A DNA stretch of 64,000 nt from Bin87 sp963692995 (lineage in GTDB: Bacteria > Chloroflexota > Dehalococcoidia > Lucifugimonadales > UBA3495): the NCBI GenBank assembly GCA_963692995.1, contig OY843611.1, positions 1,302,001 through 1,366,000 on the forward strand, read 5' to 3'. A program made the translations under genes and the position numbers. Below the pieces are notes generated by a model. That model worked only from the letters and a program-made list of their open reading frames with translations. It ran no database searches and was not told the DNA's origin. Positions 35,707-44,271 of the stretch are shown here, piece after piece (the first letter of the stretch is position 1; each line of letters opens with the position of its first letter).

Positions 35707-36852
35707 TCAGAACGGGTATTGTAGCGGGGCCTCTGCCTGCTCCGGCGGCCATACTACCACCTTGCGACCTTTCTGACGTTGCACCAACGCCACTGAGCGA
35801 CCGATCTGCCGGCCGTCTTCATCAATGCGGAAGCGGCCATAGAAAGTGGTGAAATCCAGGTCGCCGGCGGCATTTCTGAGGGCGTCTTCATCCAGCGCGC
35901 CGGCCGCTTCCAGGCAGCGCTGCGCCACCAGCCCGGAGGCGAATGCCTGGGCCATGGGGTAATCCACCGGGACGGAGCGTGCTGCACCGGCGCGTTCCAT
36001 TAGTTGCAGCACTGTTCCCGGAGGAGGCCCAACATCGGGTGTTGACACGGATACTTGCGGTTCCCATTGACTGGGGCCGACAAAGCCATCGACGGAACGC
36101 CCGAGGGCTATGGCAAACTCTGATATGGGAGTAGCCACGGCCACGGCCAGGCCGATCCGGTTGCGATTGGGCAGGCCGGCCAGGGCCCGAGCCGCGGCGA
36201 TGTCGTGCCGGATTCGGCCTACCGCTACCACCACGTCCGGGCCCAATTCACCGACGTGGCGGGCAATCTCCCGGAACTGGAACTGGCTGGGTCTGTAGCG
36301 CAGGTCCAGATCGATGGTAAAACCCATTTCCGCGGCGGCGGACTCCACCGTCCGCGCGGCGATGCGGGCGAAGGCGCCGGTGTCGATGCGCAGGATCACC
36401 GCCTTGCTGGCCGCGGGGTTGACCTGCCTGACCAGGGGCAACACACCTTCCAGATACCGGTCGGCGGGGGTCAGGACGCCAATTACGTTGCGATGCCCTC
36501 GGGCATACAGGGCGTCGCCGGCGCCGCCGTGGTTCCACAGCAGTCGCCGGTGTTCATTGGCGACCATGGCGGCGGCGGTGGTGAGGCCGGCGGAGTAGGG
36601 GCCGAAGAGCAGGTCAACCTGATCCTGCCGGATGAGGCGCTCGACGTTCTGCCGGCAATTGTCGGCCATGCTTCCGTCGTCGTAGTGGACGACGGATACC
36701 GTACGCCGCCGGCCCGCTACGTCGAGGCCGCCGTTCTCGTTGACATAATCGGCCCATGCCGTCAGGCCGGCCAGGGCCTGGGCCCCCTGGGTTTCAAACT
36801 GGCCGGTCAGAGACGCCGAAAGGCCAACCTTGATGGCTGCTGTGGTGGTCAT
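35707..36852 (-). CDS. Periplasmic-binding-like (Peripla_BP_6) protein without export signal
   Basis: 381 aa from the ATG at 36852. The fold is the Leu/Ile/Val-receptor type: IKVGLSASLTGQFETQGAQALAGL at the start, a hinge LLFGPYSAGLTTAAAMVANEH, and FTIDLDLRYRPSQFQFREIARHV in lobe 2. Neither this start nor the TTG extension at 36888 gives a signal peptide or lipobox, and no ABC permease is adjacent. It may be a cytoplasmic ligand sensor, or its export signal may have been lost or mis-sequenced. Confidence 0.75.
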   Translation of the reverse strand: MTTTAAIKVGLSASLTGQFETQGAQALAGLTAWADYVNENGGLDVAGRRRTVSVVHYDDGSMADNCRQNVERLIRQDQVDLLFGPYSAGLTTAAAMVANEHRRLLWNHGGAGDALYARGHRNVIGVLTPADRYLEGVLPLVRQVNPAASKAVILRIDTGAFARIAARTVESAAAEMGFTIDLDLRYRPSQFQFREIARHVGELGPDVVVAVGRIRHDIAAARALAGLPNRNRIGLAVAVATPISEFAIALGRSVDGFVGPSQWEPQVSVSTPDVGPPPGTVLQLMERAGAARSVPVDYPMAQAFASGLVAQRCLEAAGALDEDALRNAAGDLDFTTFYGRFRIDEDGRQIGRSVALVQRQKGRKVVVWPPEQAEAPLQYPF

Positions 36853-37104
36853 AACCCTACTAGTAGTTCCGGTGAATTTGTACCGCAATTTTAGCCGATG
36901 GCGCTATGGTATCGCCAGGCGATCCCGCCCCTACATCGAGCGCTATCACGCTGACCTGCAACGGTTCGTCGAGTACGGCGGTTCCGATAACGAGCGGAAC
37001 ATCCGCCTTCTATTTTGATGACACTCTAGGCCGTCTCACCGAGGCCAAAGCTGGCGGAGATTTTAGCCGCCGCGCGTAGCTTGTTCCAGGGCTGTCCGGT
37101 CCGG

Positions 37105-38295
37105 CTACAAACGGGGCCTGAAGATGCCGAAGCTGCTGGTGTAGCCGTGCAGGAACGTTGTGCCACTGACCGGGCCGATTTCGCCGTTGCAGAAGAAGCC
37201 GCCCAGGGGAACGGCTGCGCCCACTTTATTGTGGAACACCTCGGTGTCGTGGTTGGGACGACCGTAGAGGTACTTGCCCCGGCCCAGGCAGGAAAACAGC
37301 AGCGCGCCGTGGGCCGGGTTCTCCCGGTTGTCCATGGCGTAGCGTTCCAGAACGGCGGAGAGGTCGTCGGCGGAGGTTTCGGCGTCGCGCAGGTGGAACT
37401 GCACCAACTGGCCTTCCTTGAGCATCTCGCCGATGGCCAGGACGCCACTGCGTTGGTCCATGCCCATTACGTTGCGGATGAGGAAGTCGCCCTGCCGGGG
37501 CTGGTCGATGAGGGCGTCCATCACCACGCCGAGGAACAGGGAGCGCTGCATCAGGTCGCGGTCGCGTTGGCCGGCCTGCTGGAAAAGTCCACGCAGCACG
37601 TTGATGGGCGGTTCCCCGTCCAGCTCCACCAGGAAGTTGCGGTCGCTGCGGGTGATGCGCATGGGCGCGCCGATGGGCCGGCAACCCTGGGCCACCACCG
37701 TCTCCACGACGATGTTGCCGGACAACGCCACGCCGACTGCGCCGGAGTCGCAGTAGTCCTTCCCCAAAAAGAGGCCGTTTTGCCGCGCCCCCTGGGCCGC
37801 GCTGGCCAGGCCGCCGATCTTGGCGGCGGCCGGATAGGCGTAGTCCATGCCCAGCAACAGGTTCTGGGCCGGGAATGACATGGGATCAACCAGCACGACG
37901 AACTGGGGCTCGTCGGCGGGGTCAACGCCGAAGGCTTGATGCCATTCGTCGGGTCCGGCGTCCAGGCTGGGCAGGCGGTCGCCTTCCAGCCGGATGGGAT
38001 GGATCTTCACGCCGGGCAGGCCGGCCACGGTCACGGACACCGCCGGTTCCTGCTCCACCTCGTTGCCGCCGCCGATGATGCCGCCGCCGGAGCAGCCCAG
38101 CACCATGGCCTGTTGACCCAGCATTTCACCCACCAGGTCAGGCAGGTTGGGGTAGTCCGAGGCGTACTCGGAGGATGCGAAAACCACGACCAGATCGGGG
38201 GCAGTGTCGCCCAGGGTAGCGCGGACGGACGCGGCGCACTCGGAAAGCGCGGCGCGCAAACTGTTCTGTTGAGAAAGCGCAGAAGCCCACTGCAT
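37105..38295 (-). CDS. FIST domain protein
   Basis: 396 aa from the ATG at 38295 with GAGGT 8 nt upstream. FIST_N covers about 25-210 (LGDTAPDLVVVFASSEY, AMVLGCSGGGIIGGGNEVE) and FIST_C about 225-380 (ALLFSCLGRGKYLYG, PLGGFFCNGEIGP). FIST domains are proposed to bind small ligands such as amino acids in signalling proteins. Here they stand alone, as in other Chloroflexota, without kinase or GGDEF domains. An extended -10 lies upstream. Confidence 0.88.
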   Translation of the reverse strand: MQWASALSQQNSLRAALSECAASVRATLGDTAPDLVVVFASSEYASDYPNLPDLVGEMLGQQAMVLGCSGGGIIGGGNEVEQEPAVSVTVAGLPGVKIHPIRLEGDRLPSLDAGPDEWHQAFGVDPADEPQFVVLVDPMSFPAQNLLLGMDYAYPAAAKIGGLASAAQGARQNGLFLGKDYCDSGAVGVALSGNIVVETVVAQGCRPIGAPMRITRSDRNFLVELDGEPPINVLRGLFQQAGQRDRDLMQRSLFLGVVMDALIDQPRQGDFLIRNVMGMDQRSGVLAIGEMLKEGQLVQFHLRDAETSADDLSAVLERYAMDNRENPAHGALLFSCLGRGKYLYGRPNHDTEVFHNKVGAAVPLGGFFCNGEIGPVSGTTFLHGYTSSFGIFRPRL

Positions 38296-38357
38296 GATTA
38301 ATACCTCGGCACGGCCCAAAGGGGCCGGAATAAACAGGCTTGCCGGTTTCGGGGCCG

Positions 38358-38366
38358 AGTATAGCA
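38358..38366 (-). promoter_or_regulatory. Extended -10 promoter of FIST gene
   Basis: TGCTATACT on the minus strand, 63 nt before the ATG at 38295; identical to the dnaG element. Confidence 0.6.
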
Positions 38367-38397
38367 CAGGGGGCGGGTCGGCTACCGCGCGGCAAAG

Positions 38398-38640
38398 TCA
38401 TGGGCCGGCCAGTGGGATATGCGGATTTTCCGCCACGGCACACTCCGTTTCTCCACGCAAGGGCAACCGGATACTGAGTTCGTAAATGGGCCGTCCGTGG
38501 TCGTCCATCATTAGGTCCAAGTCGGAGTAAAGACGGGCGCGGCCTTTGGCCCGGGAGCCGTCCACCCAGACCCGGGGCGGGGCATGCGACGGCGGATGAT
38601 GTTCAGAACCTGCGCAGCGGGGCAGTTGCCGGCCCATACC
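38398..38640 (-). pseudogene. MNT-type nucleotidyltransferase remnant
   Basis: One minus-strand frame holds RVWVDGSRAKGRARLYSDLDL, the GSxxxG...SDxDL motif of minimal nucleotidyltransferases (antitoxins of HEPN/MNT pairs). The expected preceding helix (AAQVLNIIRRRMP) is in another frame, so a frameshift near 38583 broke the gene, and the C-terminus is cut. No HEPN toxin partner is adjacent. Confidence 0.6.
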
Positions 38641-38888
38641 GAGTCTGCGGATCGGTCTCGCCAGGATGGCACAGTTCCGGACCAGCCACGTTGGCGTCCC
38701 CCGACTGGACATCGGAAACACGCGAAACACAGAAGTAACGCTTCCGCAATAGTTTTTTAATCGGCTCGCAACCGCCGGTTAACACGGTGAACCTACGATT
38801 GTGGTGGTCACATTCAAATGGGACGCCGGCCACAGCGTCTGGACGCATACGCAGCGCGACGGCGCCTTACATCGCACAGGAGGCAAAG

Positions 38889-40256
38889 ATGCTCTCGGCC
38901 ACCAAATCTTTATTCAGTTACAGCGTATTCAGCCACGGCGTCGCCGCGGTGAAAGAGTACCCCTTCTCCCTAAGACGCACTCTGCTGGCGTTGGCCGTGG
39001 GCCTGCTGTCCGTGGGGCTGCTGGCGTCTTTCAACATCGCCTTTGCCCAGGACGACGGGCCGACCACCGAGTGGGTCAACGGCTATGCCGACAACATCGT
39101 AACAGTGGTCGCCGCCGCGCTGGTCTTCTTCATGCAGGCCGGTTTCGCGTTCCTGGGAGCGGGCCTGATCCGGTCCAAGAACACCACCAACTACCTTACG
39201 AAATCCTTCATGGACTTCGCCATCGCGTCCCTAGGCTTCTGGGCTTTCGGTTTCGCCTTCATGCTGGGGGACACCGCCGGCGGCTTAATCGGACTGACGG
39301 GATGGTTCCTGGCCTCCGGAGACTACGTGGGCTGGATATTCCAGATGGTATTCGCCGCCACCGCCGCGACTATCGTGGCCGGCGCCATGGCCGAGCGGAC
39401 CAAGCTACAGACCTATCTGGCCTACAGCTTCATCGTCTCCGCGCTGATCTACCCGATCTACGGCCACTGGGTCTGGGGCGACGGCTGGCTGGGCACCATG
39501 GGCATGGGAGCGCTGGACTATGCCGGTTCCGGCGTGGTGCACGCAGTGGGTGGATTCGTCGCGCTGGCCGGCGCCGCCGTAGTCGGTCCCCGCATCGGAA
39601 AATTCGTCAATGGGCAGCCCCAGGAGATGCCCGCCCACAGCACCCCCTTCGTGGTGGTGGGGACGTTCATCCTGTTCTTCGGCTGGTTCGGCTTCAACGT
39701 GGGCTGGGGCGACGACATCGGCCTCAACGCCGTCAACACCTTGCTGTCCGGCGCCACCGGCGCGGTGGTCGCCATGTACATCACCCTGATCGCCAAGGGC
39801 AAAGCCGACATCCTGATGGCGTGCAACGGTGCGCTGGCCGGGCTGGTGGGCATCACCGCCCCGGTGAACTTCGTGGATCCGTGGGCCGCCGTGGCGATTG
39901 GCGCCATCGCCGCCCCGGTGATGTACTTCGCCGTGATGTTCGTGGAGCGGGTGCTGAAGGTTGACGATCCGGTTAGCGCCATCAGCGTACACGGGTTCAC
40001 CGGCCTGTGGGGCCTGCTGGCCATCGCGATTTTCGCCAAGGACGGCGGATTGGTGGGCGGCAGCGCGTCGCTGATCGTGCCGCAGATCGTCAGCATCATT
40101 GCGGTAGTCGCCTGGTCGCTGATCACCGGCTTCGCCCTGTTCTTCCTGCTGAAGTTCACCATGGGCGTGCGGGTCAGCGAAGCGGAAGAAATGACGGGCC
40201 TGGACATTTCCGAGCACGGCATCCAGACCTACCCGGAGGCTATCGCGCGGAGCTAA
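38889..40256 (+). CDS. amt: Ammonium transporter Amt
   Basis: 455 aa from the ATG at 38889 with AGGAGG 7 nt upstream. Residues 1-54 include a signal-like segment (LRRTLLALAVGLLSVGLLASFNIAFAQ). Eleven membrane helices follow, with FLGAGLIRSKNTTNYL, FAIASLGFWAFGFAFMLG, GSGVVHAVGGFVALAGAAVVGPR and VHGFTGLWGLL. The twin conducting histidines correspond to VVHAVGG and VHGFTGLWG. It takes up ammonium. A PII gene normally follows amt; here there is none. Confidence 0.95.
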   Translation: MLSATKSLFSYSVFSHGVAAVKEYPFSLRRTLLALAVGLLSVGLLASFNIAFAQDDGPTTEWVNGYADNIVTVVAAALVFFMQAGFAFLGAGLIRSKNTTNYLTKSFMDFAIASLGFWAFGFAFMLGDTAGGLIGLTGWFLASGDYVGWIFQMVFAATAATIVAGAMAERTKLQTYLAYSFIVSALIYPIYGHWVWGDGWLGTMGMGALDYAGSGVVHAVGGFVALAGAAVVGPRIGKFVNGQPQEMPAHSTPFVVVGTFILFFGWFGFNVGWGDDIGLNAVNTLLSGATGAVVAMYITLIAKGKADILMACNGALAGLVGITAPVNFVDPWAAVAIGAIAAPVMYFAVMFVERVLKVDDPVSAISVHGFTGLWGLLAIAIFAKDGGLVGGSASLIVPQIVSIIAVVAWSLITGFALFFLLKFTMGVRVSEAEEMTGLDISEHGIQTYPEAIARS

Positions 40257-40396
40257 CGCCGACGCTCCAAGCGCGACATTTTCCTCTCCTCACAGCGCGG
40301 GCCGGGGGTTGTGGCCACCCTCGGCTCGCGTCTTTTGGTGTCACGGGACAGGGGGGTTATACTTGGAGAAACCTCCGAGCTGGCAGGATTATCGAG

Positions 40397-41059
40397 ATGG
40401 ACAAATTTGAGGAAATGATCCAGGAGCTGACCAAGCCTATCAATAGTCAACTGCCGCGCCCGTGGATGACCAGGATGAAGAACCCGTTGGAAGCGGATGT
40501 GTTCATCGTAGGAATGAACCAACGGAACGCCTATTCCGCCGAGGACATACCGCGCCAGAGGCACCTGGATGCTCTTTTCAATCGGAACGGTGAAAGTTGC
40601 CGCGGGCTTTACGATGAGGTGACCAACGGCAAACCATCCCCGACGCGGCGGAACATTGACGGTCTTTCAGATCGCTTGGACCGGCCGGGCATTCACAACG
40701 TCATTGAGACAGACGTGATTTGCTTCTCCACTCCCTTGGCCAAAGATTTAGAGAATCAGGCTAACGCCGGCGGCGCAAGAAAAGGAGAAGAGATTTTCCG
40801 TTACCTGCTCGGCGAAATTGCTCCGACCGTCATCGTTATTCACGGCGTCCGTGCCGTGAAACGTATTTCCTGCATTCTCAAGGTTGGCGGCCTCGCAGTC
40901 CCCCGTTCCGCCGCTGAGATTTGCGACGTTCAAACTGAAAAGTATCTTATCCTCCCCATTCCGAGCTTGGCGCCGCCCGCATTCAATAGGTGGTCATCGT
41001 GGTCGGAAGGCTATTTGGACGAGGTGGCGGACCGTGTACGGGACAAGCTGGCGACATAA
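40397..41059 (+). CDS. Probable uracil-DNA-glycosylase-superfamily-like protein
   Basis: 220 aa. Fold features are ADVFIVGMNQRNAY (33-46, site of motif 1), NVIETDVICFSTPLAKDL (101-118) and PTVIVIHGVRAVKRI (143-157). This order, strand-GxN / N-x-V...P / hydrophobic-HGxxA, matches UDG-superfamily proteins such as Mug-like families. Classic catalytic Asp/His of Ung are not visible, so DNA repair is an inference. A TATACT at 40358 lies 34 nt upstream. The composition is AT-richer than the amt gene. Confidence 0.5.
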   Translation: MDKFEEMIQELTKPINSQLPRPWMTRMKNPLEADVFIVGMNQRNAYSAEDIPRQRHLDALFNRNGESCRGLYDEVTNGKPSPTRRNIDGLSDRLDRPGIHNVIETDVICFSTPLAKDLENQANAGGARKGEEIFRYLLGEIAPTVIVIHGVRAVKRISCILKVGGLAVPRSAAEICDVQTEKYLILPIPSLAPPAFNRWSSWSEGYLDEVADRVRDKLAT

Positions 41060-41379
41060 ACCTCCGGACTGAACCACCACTGCAAATGAATGAACGAACC
41101 GCTTGGTTGCCTGCCCAAATTCTCAATATGCTACTGTGGCCGTCACGTGAGTATGGGTTCGCCAGCAGCCAAGTCATAGCGAATGGAGACGTTAGAATGC
41201 CGGTTGCGAATGGTGAGGTATCCCGCACTAGACGCAACTACACGGCGGATCCTAATGGACGAAGGAACGTTACAATCCATGTCGCCTGACGAATTTTCGT
41301 CCGTTTTGGACTTCTGAATCAGCAACAAGGCCCGGCTAACTGACATCCCTGGCGTCGAGGACGGCATACGGCGCCGGCC
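41060..41379. other. Intergenic stretch
   Basis: No gene, repeat or RNA recognised between the UDG-like and methyltransferase genes. An open plus-strand frame at 40990-41289 has no homology clue. Confidence 0.5.
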
Positions 41380-42717
41380 TTACCCTTTCCTCCCCACCGC
41401 GCAGTGGAACGGCGTTGAGATGAAGAAGGTGCCGTCGGCCCGCGCTTGGGCTACGGCGGCGCGCCATTGGGCGGCTTCGGCGGCGTTCAGGGTGGGCAAG
41501 ATGCCGCCTTCGAGGAATTGGAGCCGGCCGGGGTCGGAGAAGGTGCTGATGAAGGGGTACATCCGCAGGTCGGTCAGGCCCAGTTGGGCGAACTTCCGGT
41601 AGAGGGTGGCGTCGTCGCAGCCCTGGGGGTGTCCCCGGTCGTCAACCCACGGCGGCGCCTCGATCCGGGTTTTCAGCTCAGGACTCAGGGGCAGGTTCAC
41701 CCAGCGGTTCATGTCGTGGGCGTGGCCCAGTACCGCCACCCGTCCGCCGGGCTTGGTGACTCGCGCCATCTCCGGCAGCATCAAGTCGGCGTTCACCCGC
41801 TGGACCACGGTGCTGGAGAAGGCCACGTCGAAGCTGGCGTCGTCGAAGGGCAACTCCTCAGCGCTGCCCTCGTGGAAATTCACCGCGTCGGCCATGCCCT
41901 CGCGGCGGGCGATCTCGGCGGCCTCCCGCAGGAAGTACACGTTAACATCCATGCCGGACACCGGATTGTTGCCGCCCGTCTCCCGGGCTAGCCACCGGCA
42001 CAGCACGCCGGTGCCGCAGCCCACCTCCAGCACGCTTTCGCCCGGCTGGATCGCCGCCGATGCGATGATGCTGCCCACGGCGGATCGGTAGCCGAAGGTA
42101 CGGCCCCGTCCTTCCAGGCTGGCCACCATGCCCAGGGCCGGCCCGAACATGGAGATTACGCAATACTGCGCGCTCAACTCTTCCAGAATGGGGTCCCACT
42201 GCGCCGGCGCCGCGCCCAGGGGCGTCAGCGCCAATGGCGTCCCAGATCCCTGCACCTTGAAATAGACGCCGTCAACCTCGCCCTCCGCCATGGGTAGGGA
42301 CACGCTGGGCAAGCTGCTCCGGGAGCCCATGAACTCCAGCATCGCCGCCGCGACCGCATCGCCCTGCTCCACGCCGATGTCGGCGTAGTTGTTGGGATAC
42401 TCGTAACCGGGCAGCGTAACCAGCGACGCCGACGGCAGGCCGGCCATGTTGCGGGCGAGGGTATCCGTCGCGCCGCCGCGGTCGGCGTTGAACACCAGCA
42501 GCCGGTCGGCCAGCGGCTCCACCACCGCCGCGTCGAACCCCAGCGGGCAGATCAGCGTCAAGGATGCGATGGCTTCGGGATGATCCGCCGCCAGCCCGCG
42601 CCAGTCGCCCAAGTTGCGGGAGGCGAAGTGCGCCCGCTCGATGCCCAGCTGTCGCAGAACGCCAACTATCTTGTCCTCGACGGGAGTGTCAATAATGGGA
42701 GTGTCAATTTCTGTCAT
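41380..42717 (-). CDS. Alpha/beta-hydrolase remnant fused to SAM methyltransferase
   Basis: 445 aa. The C-terminal part (about 220-440) is a class I methyltransferase: motif I SVLEVGCGTGVL (228-239), ANFxEG-type NFHEGSAEELPFDDASFDVAFSS split over strands, and EMARVTKPGGRVAVLGH. Residues 17-130 resemble the second half of an alpha/beta hydrolase (VLRQLGIERAHFASRNLGDW, HPEAIASLTLICP), but the elbow is SRNLG, not GxSxG. Residues 146-195 resemble a hydrolase N-terminal strand set (VYFKVQGSGTPLALTPLG). So a permuted, inactive hydrolase precedes a methyltransferase. The substrate is unknown. Confidence 0.75.
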   Translation of the reverse strand: MTEIDTPIIDTPVEDKIVGVLRQLGIERAHFASRNLGDWRGLAADHPEAIASLTLICPLGFDAAVVEPLADRLLVFNADRGGATDTLARNMAGLPSASLVTLPGYEYPNNYADIGVEQGDAVAAAMLEFMGSRSSLPSVSLPMAEGEVDGVYFKVQGSGTPLALTPLGAAPAQWDPILEELSAQYCVISMFGPALGMVASLEGRGRTFGYRSAVGSIIASAAIQPGESVLEVGCGTGVLCRWLARETGGNNPVSGMDVNVYFLREAAEIARREGMADAVNFHEGSAEELPFDDASFDVAFSSTVVQRVNADLMLPEMARVTKPGGRVAVLGHAHDMNRWVNLPLSPELKTRIEAPPWVDDRGHPQGCDDATLYRKFAQLGLTDLRMYPFISTFSDPGRLQFLEGGILPTLNAAEAAQWRAAVAQARADGTFFISTPFHCAVGRKG

Positions 42718-42825
42718 GATTCTGCTCTCCCTGGCGGGTGTCGGCGATTTATCCTGAGATTGCTGCGAGAGCAGAAATTCAGGCGTTGCTATAACCCATC
42801 GTTTTGCGACAGCCGGCTATTGCTG

Positions 42826-42920
42826 GATTCCCGCTTTCGCGGGAATGACGGAGAGCCGTTGGTTCATCAGCTGCCGCTCCGGGGCGCTGGGTTCCCGCTT
42901 TCGCGGGAATGACGGGGGGT
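42826..42920. repeat. Two copies of the dispersed GCGGGAATGACG palindrome
   Basis: Hairpin ATTCCCGC-TTTC-GCGGGAAT at 42827-42846 and a second TTCCCGC-TTTC-GCGGGAA copy from 42892. Both are followed by GACGG. GACGGGGGGTGAGAGCGGGAATGGCGGGGGG-like growth follows the second, ending near 42940. Confidence 0.75.
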
Positions 42921-42954
42921 GAGAGCGGGAATGGCGGGGGGTTATAAACGCGGC

Positions 42955-43839
42955 CTAGTTCCGCCCGTACTTGTCCACCGCCCGGTCGCCCGTCAGCGCG
43001 AGGAAGATGTCGCCCTGGGCGTCGCACCAGATGCCGTGGGCGGAGCGACTGTCCCAGCGGGCCAGCACGTTGCCGTCCCGGTCGAAGATGGCGACCCGGG
43101 GCGAATGGGATTCGTCCAGCGGCGCCAGCTGGCTGACCACGAAGTCGCCCTCCGGCGTCTCGGCGATGTCGGTGGGCCGGCAGGTGTCGGTCCACATGGC
43201 GATGAAGTCGCCCGACGTGTTGAATACCTGGATGCGGCTGTTCTCCCGGTCGCACACGTACACCCGATCGTCGCGGGTTACCAGCAGGCTGTGGGGCAAG
43301 TGGAACTCGTAGGGATGCTCCTTGCCCGGCTTGCCCCAGGAATACTTATGGTTGCCGTCGTTGTCGAAGCGGTGGACGCGGGCGTTGCGGTAGCCGTCGG
43401 CCACGTACAGGTCGCCGCTGGGCGAAGGCACCAGCTCGGCGGGGTAGTTGAACGGCCCGGCGGCCCGCGGCACCAGCGCGCCGGCCACTGTGCAGCCGGT
43501 ATCCGAGTGGACCATGTACCGCCCCAGCATCTGGATGAGCTTGCCGTCCAGGGTGTACATCATGCAGGTGGACGTGTCCCGGTCGGTTAGATAGACGATG
43601 TCGTCTTCAATGTAGAACCCGTGGGCATACACGTAACCGCCGTTGCCCCACCCGCTTTTGAACGAGCCGTCGTTGCGGTCAAATATGGCGATGGGCGGGT
43701 CGGCCCGGTGAAAAGCGTAGATGTCGCCGGTCGAGTCGCTGGCCAGGGCGCTCACCGCCCCCAAGGGGTGGGCGTCGGGCATCTTTGCCCAGTCGGACGT
43801 CAGCGTGTAGGTGTGGTTTCCGCTTCCAACGGTGGTCAT
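42955..43839 (-). CDS. NHL-repeat beta-propeller protein
   Basis: 294 aa. About five NHL blades: GAVSALASDSTGDIYAFHRA, GYVYAHGFYIEDDIVYLTDR, PAELVPSPSGDLYVADGYRN, LPHSLLVTRDDRVYVCDREN and GIWCDAQGDIFLALTGDRAV. Blade ends carry the RVHRFDNDG or RIQVFNTSG pattern. The layout is close to peptidyl-alpha-hydroxyglycine lyase-like proteins, but catalytic residues cannot be confirmed. No signal peptide. Flanked by the methyltransferase and a repeat-rich gap. Confidence 0.8.
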   Translation of the reverse strand: MTTVGSGNHTYTLTSDWAKMPDAHPLGAVSALASDSTGDIYAFHRADPPIAIFDRNDGSFKSGWGNGGYVYAHGFYIEDDIVYLTDRDTSTCMMYTLDGKLIQMLGRYMVHSDTGCTVAGALVPRAAGPFNYPAELVPSPSGDLYVADGYRNARVHRFDNDGNHKYSWGKPGKEHPYEFHLPHSLLVTRDDRVYVCDRENSRIQVFNTSGDFIAMWTDTCRPTDIAETPEGDFVVSQLAPLDESHSPRVAIFDRDGNVLARWDSRSAHGIWCDAQGDIFLALTGDRAVDKYGRN

Positions 43840-43922
43840 GATTTTGGCCTCCTGTTGCGAGTCGTCGATATGTCAAGGGTCATCATGCCAAGGGTCATCG
43901 CTACGATCAAAATGCCCCAAGC

Positions 43923-44044
43923 GTCATTCCCACGCGCACGGGAACCCAGTGGCCCGCATCGCGTCCGGCGTTACACTGCCGCCGTCATTCCCGCACACGC
44001 GGGAAGCCAGGCGCCCGCACCGCGTCCGGCGTTACGCTGCCGCC
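43923..44044. repeat. Two tandem ~61-bp repeats
   Basis: Copies start at 43923 and 43984. They share GTCATTCCC, then a short palindromic part, and end with CGCGTCCGGCGTTACrCTGCC. The first arm resembles the dispersed palindrome. Confidence 0.75.
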
Positions 44045-44085
44045 GCCATTCGGCTGGATAGTTCCTGGGCTCCCGCTTTCGCGGG

Positions 44086-44260
44086 AGCGACGGGGTAGGT
44101 TGGGATGGGGAGCGACGGGGTAGGTTGGGATGGGGAGCGACGGGGTAGGTTGGGATGGGGAGCGACGGGGTAGGTTGGGATGGGGAGCGACGGGGTAGGT
44201 TGGGATGGGGAGCGACGGGGTAGATTGGGATGAGGAGCGACAGGGTAAGTTGGGGTTGGG
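44086..44260. repeat. Seven tandem copies of a 25-bp unit
   Basis: The unit is AGCGACGGGGTAGGTTGGG plus ATGGGG. Five exact copies run from 44086 to 44210; the last two (44211, 44236) have point changes. The array begins inside the right arm of a CCCGCTTTCGCGGGA palindrome, like the array at 5.9 kb. It ends 12 bp before the stop codon of the E1 beta gene. Confidence 0.93.
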
Positions 44261-44271
44261 GGTCGGTCCGG

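Noticed and set aside
40990..41289. 99-codon open frame
   Set aside because: It overlaps the UDG-like gene, lacks a ribosome site and looks random.
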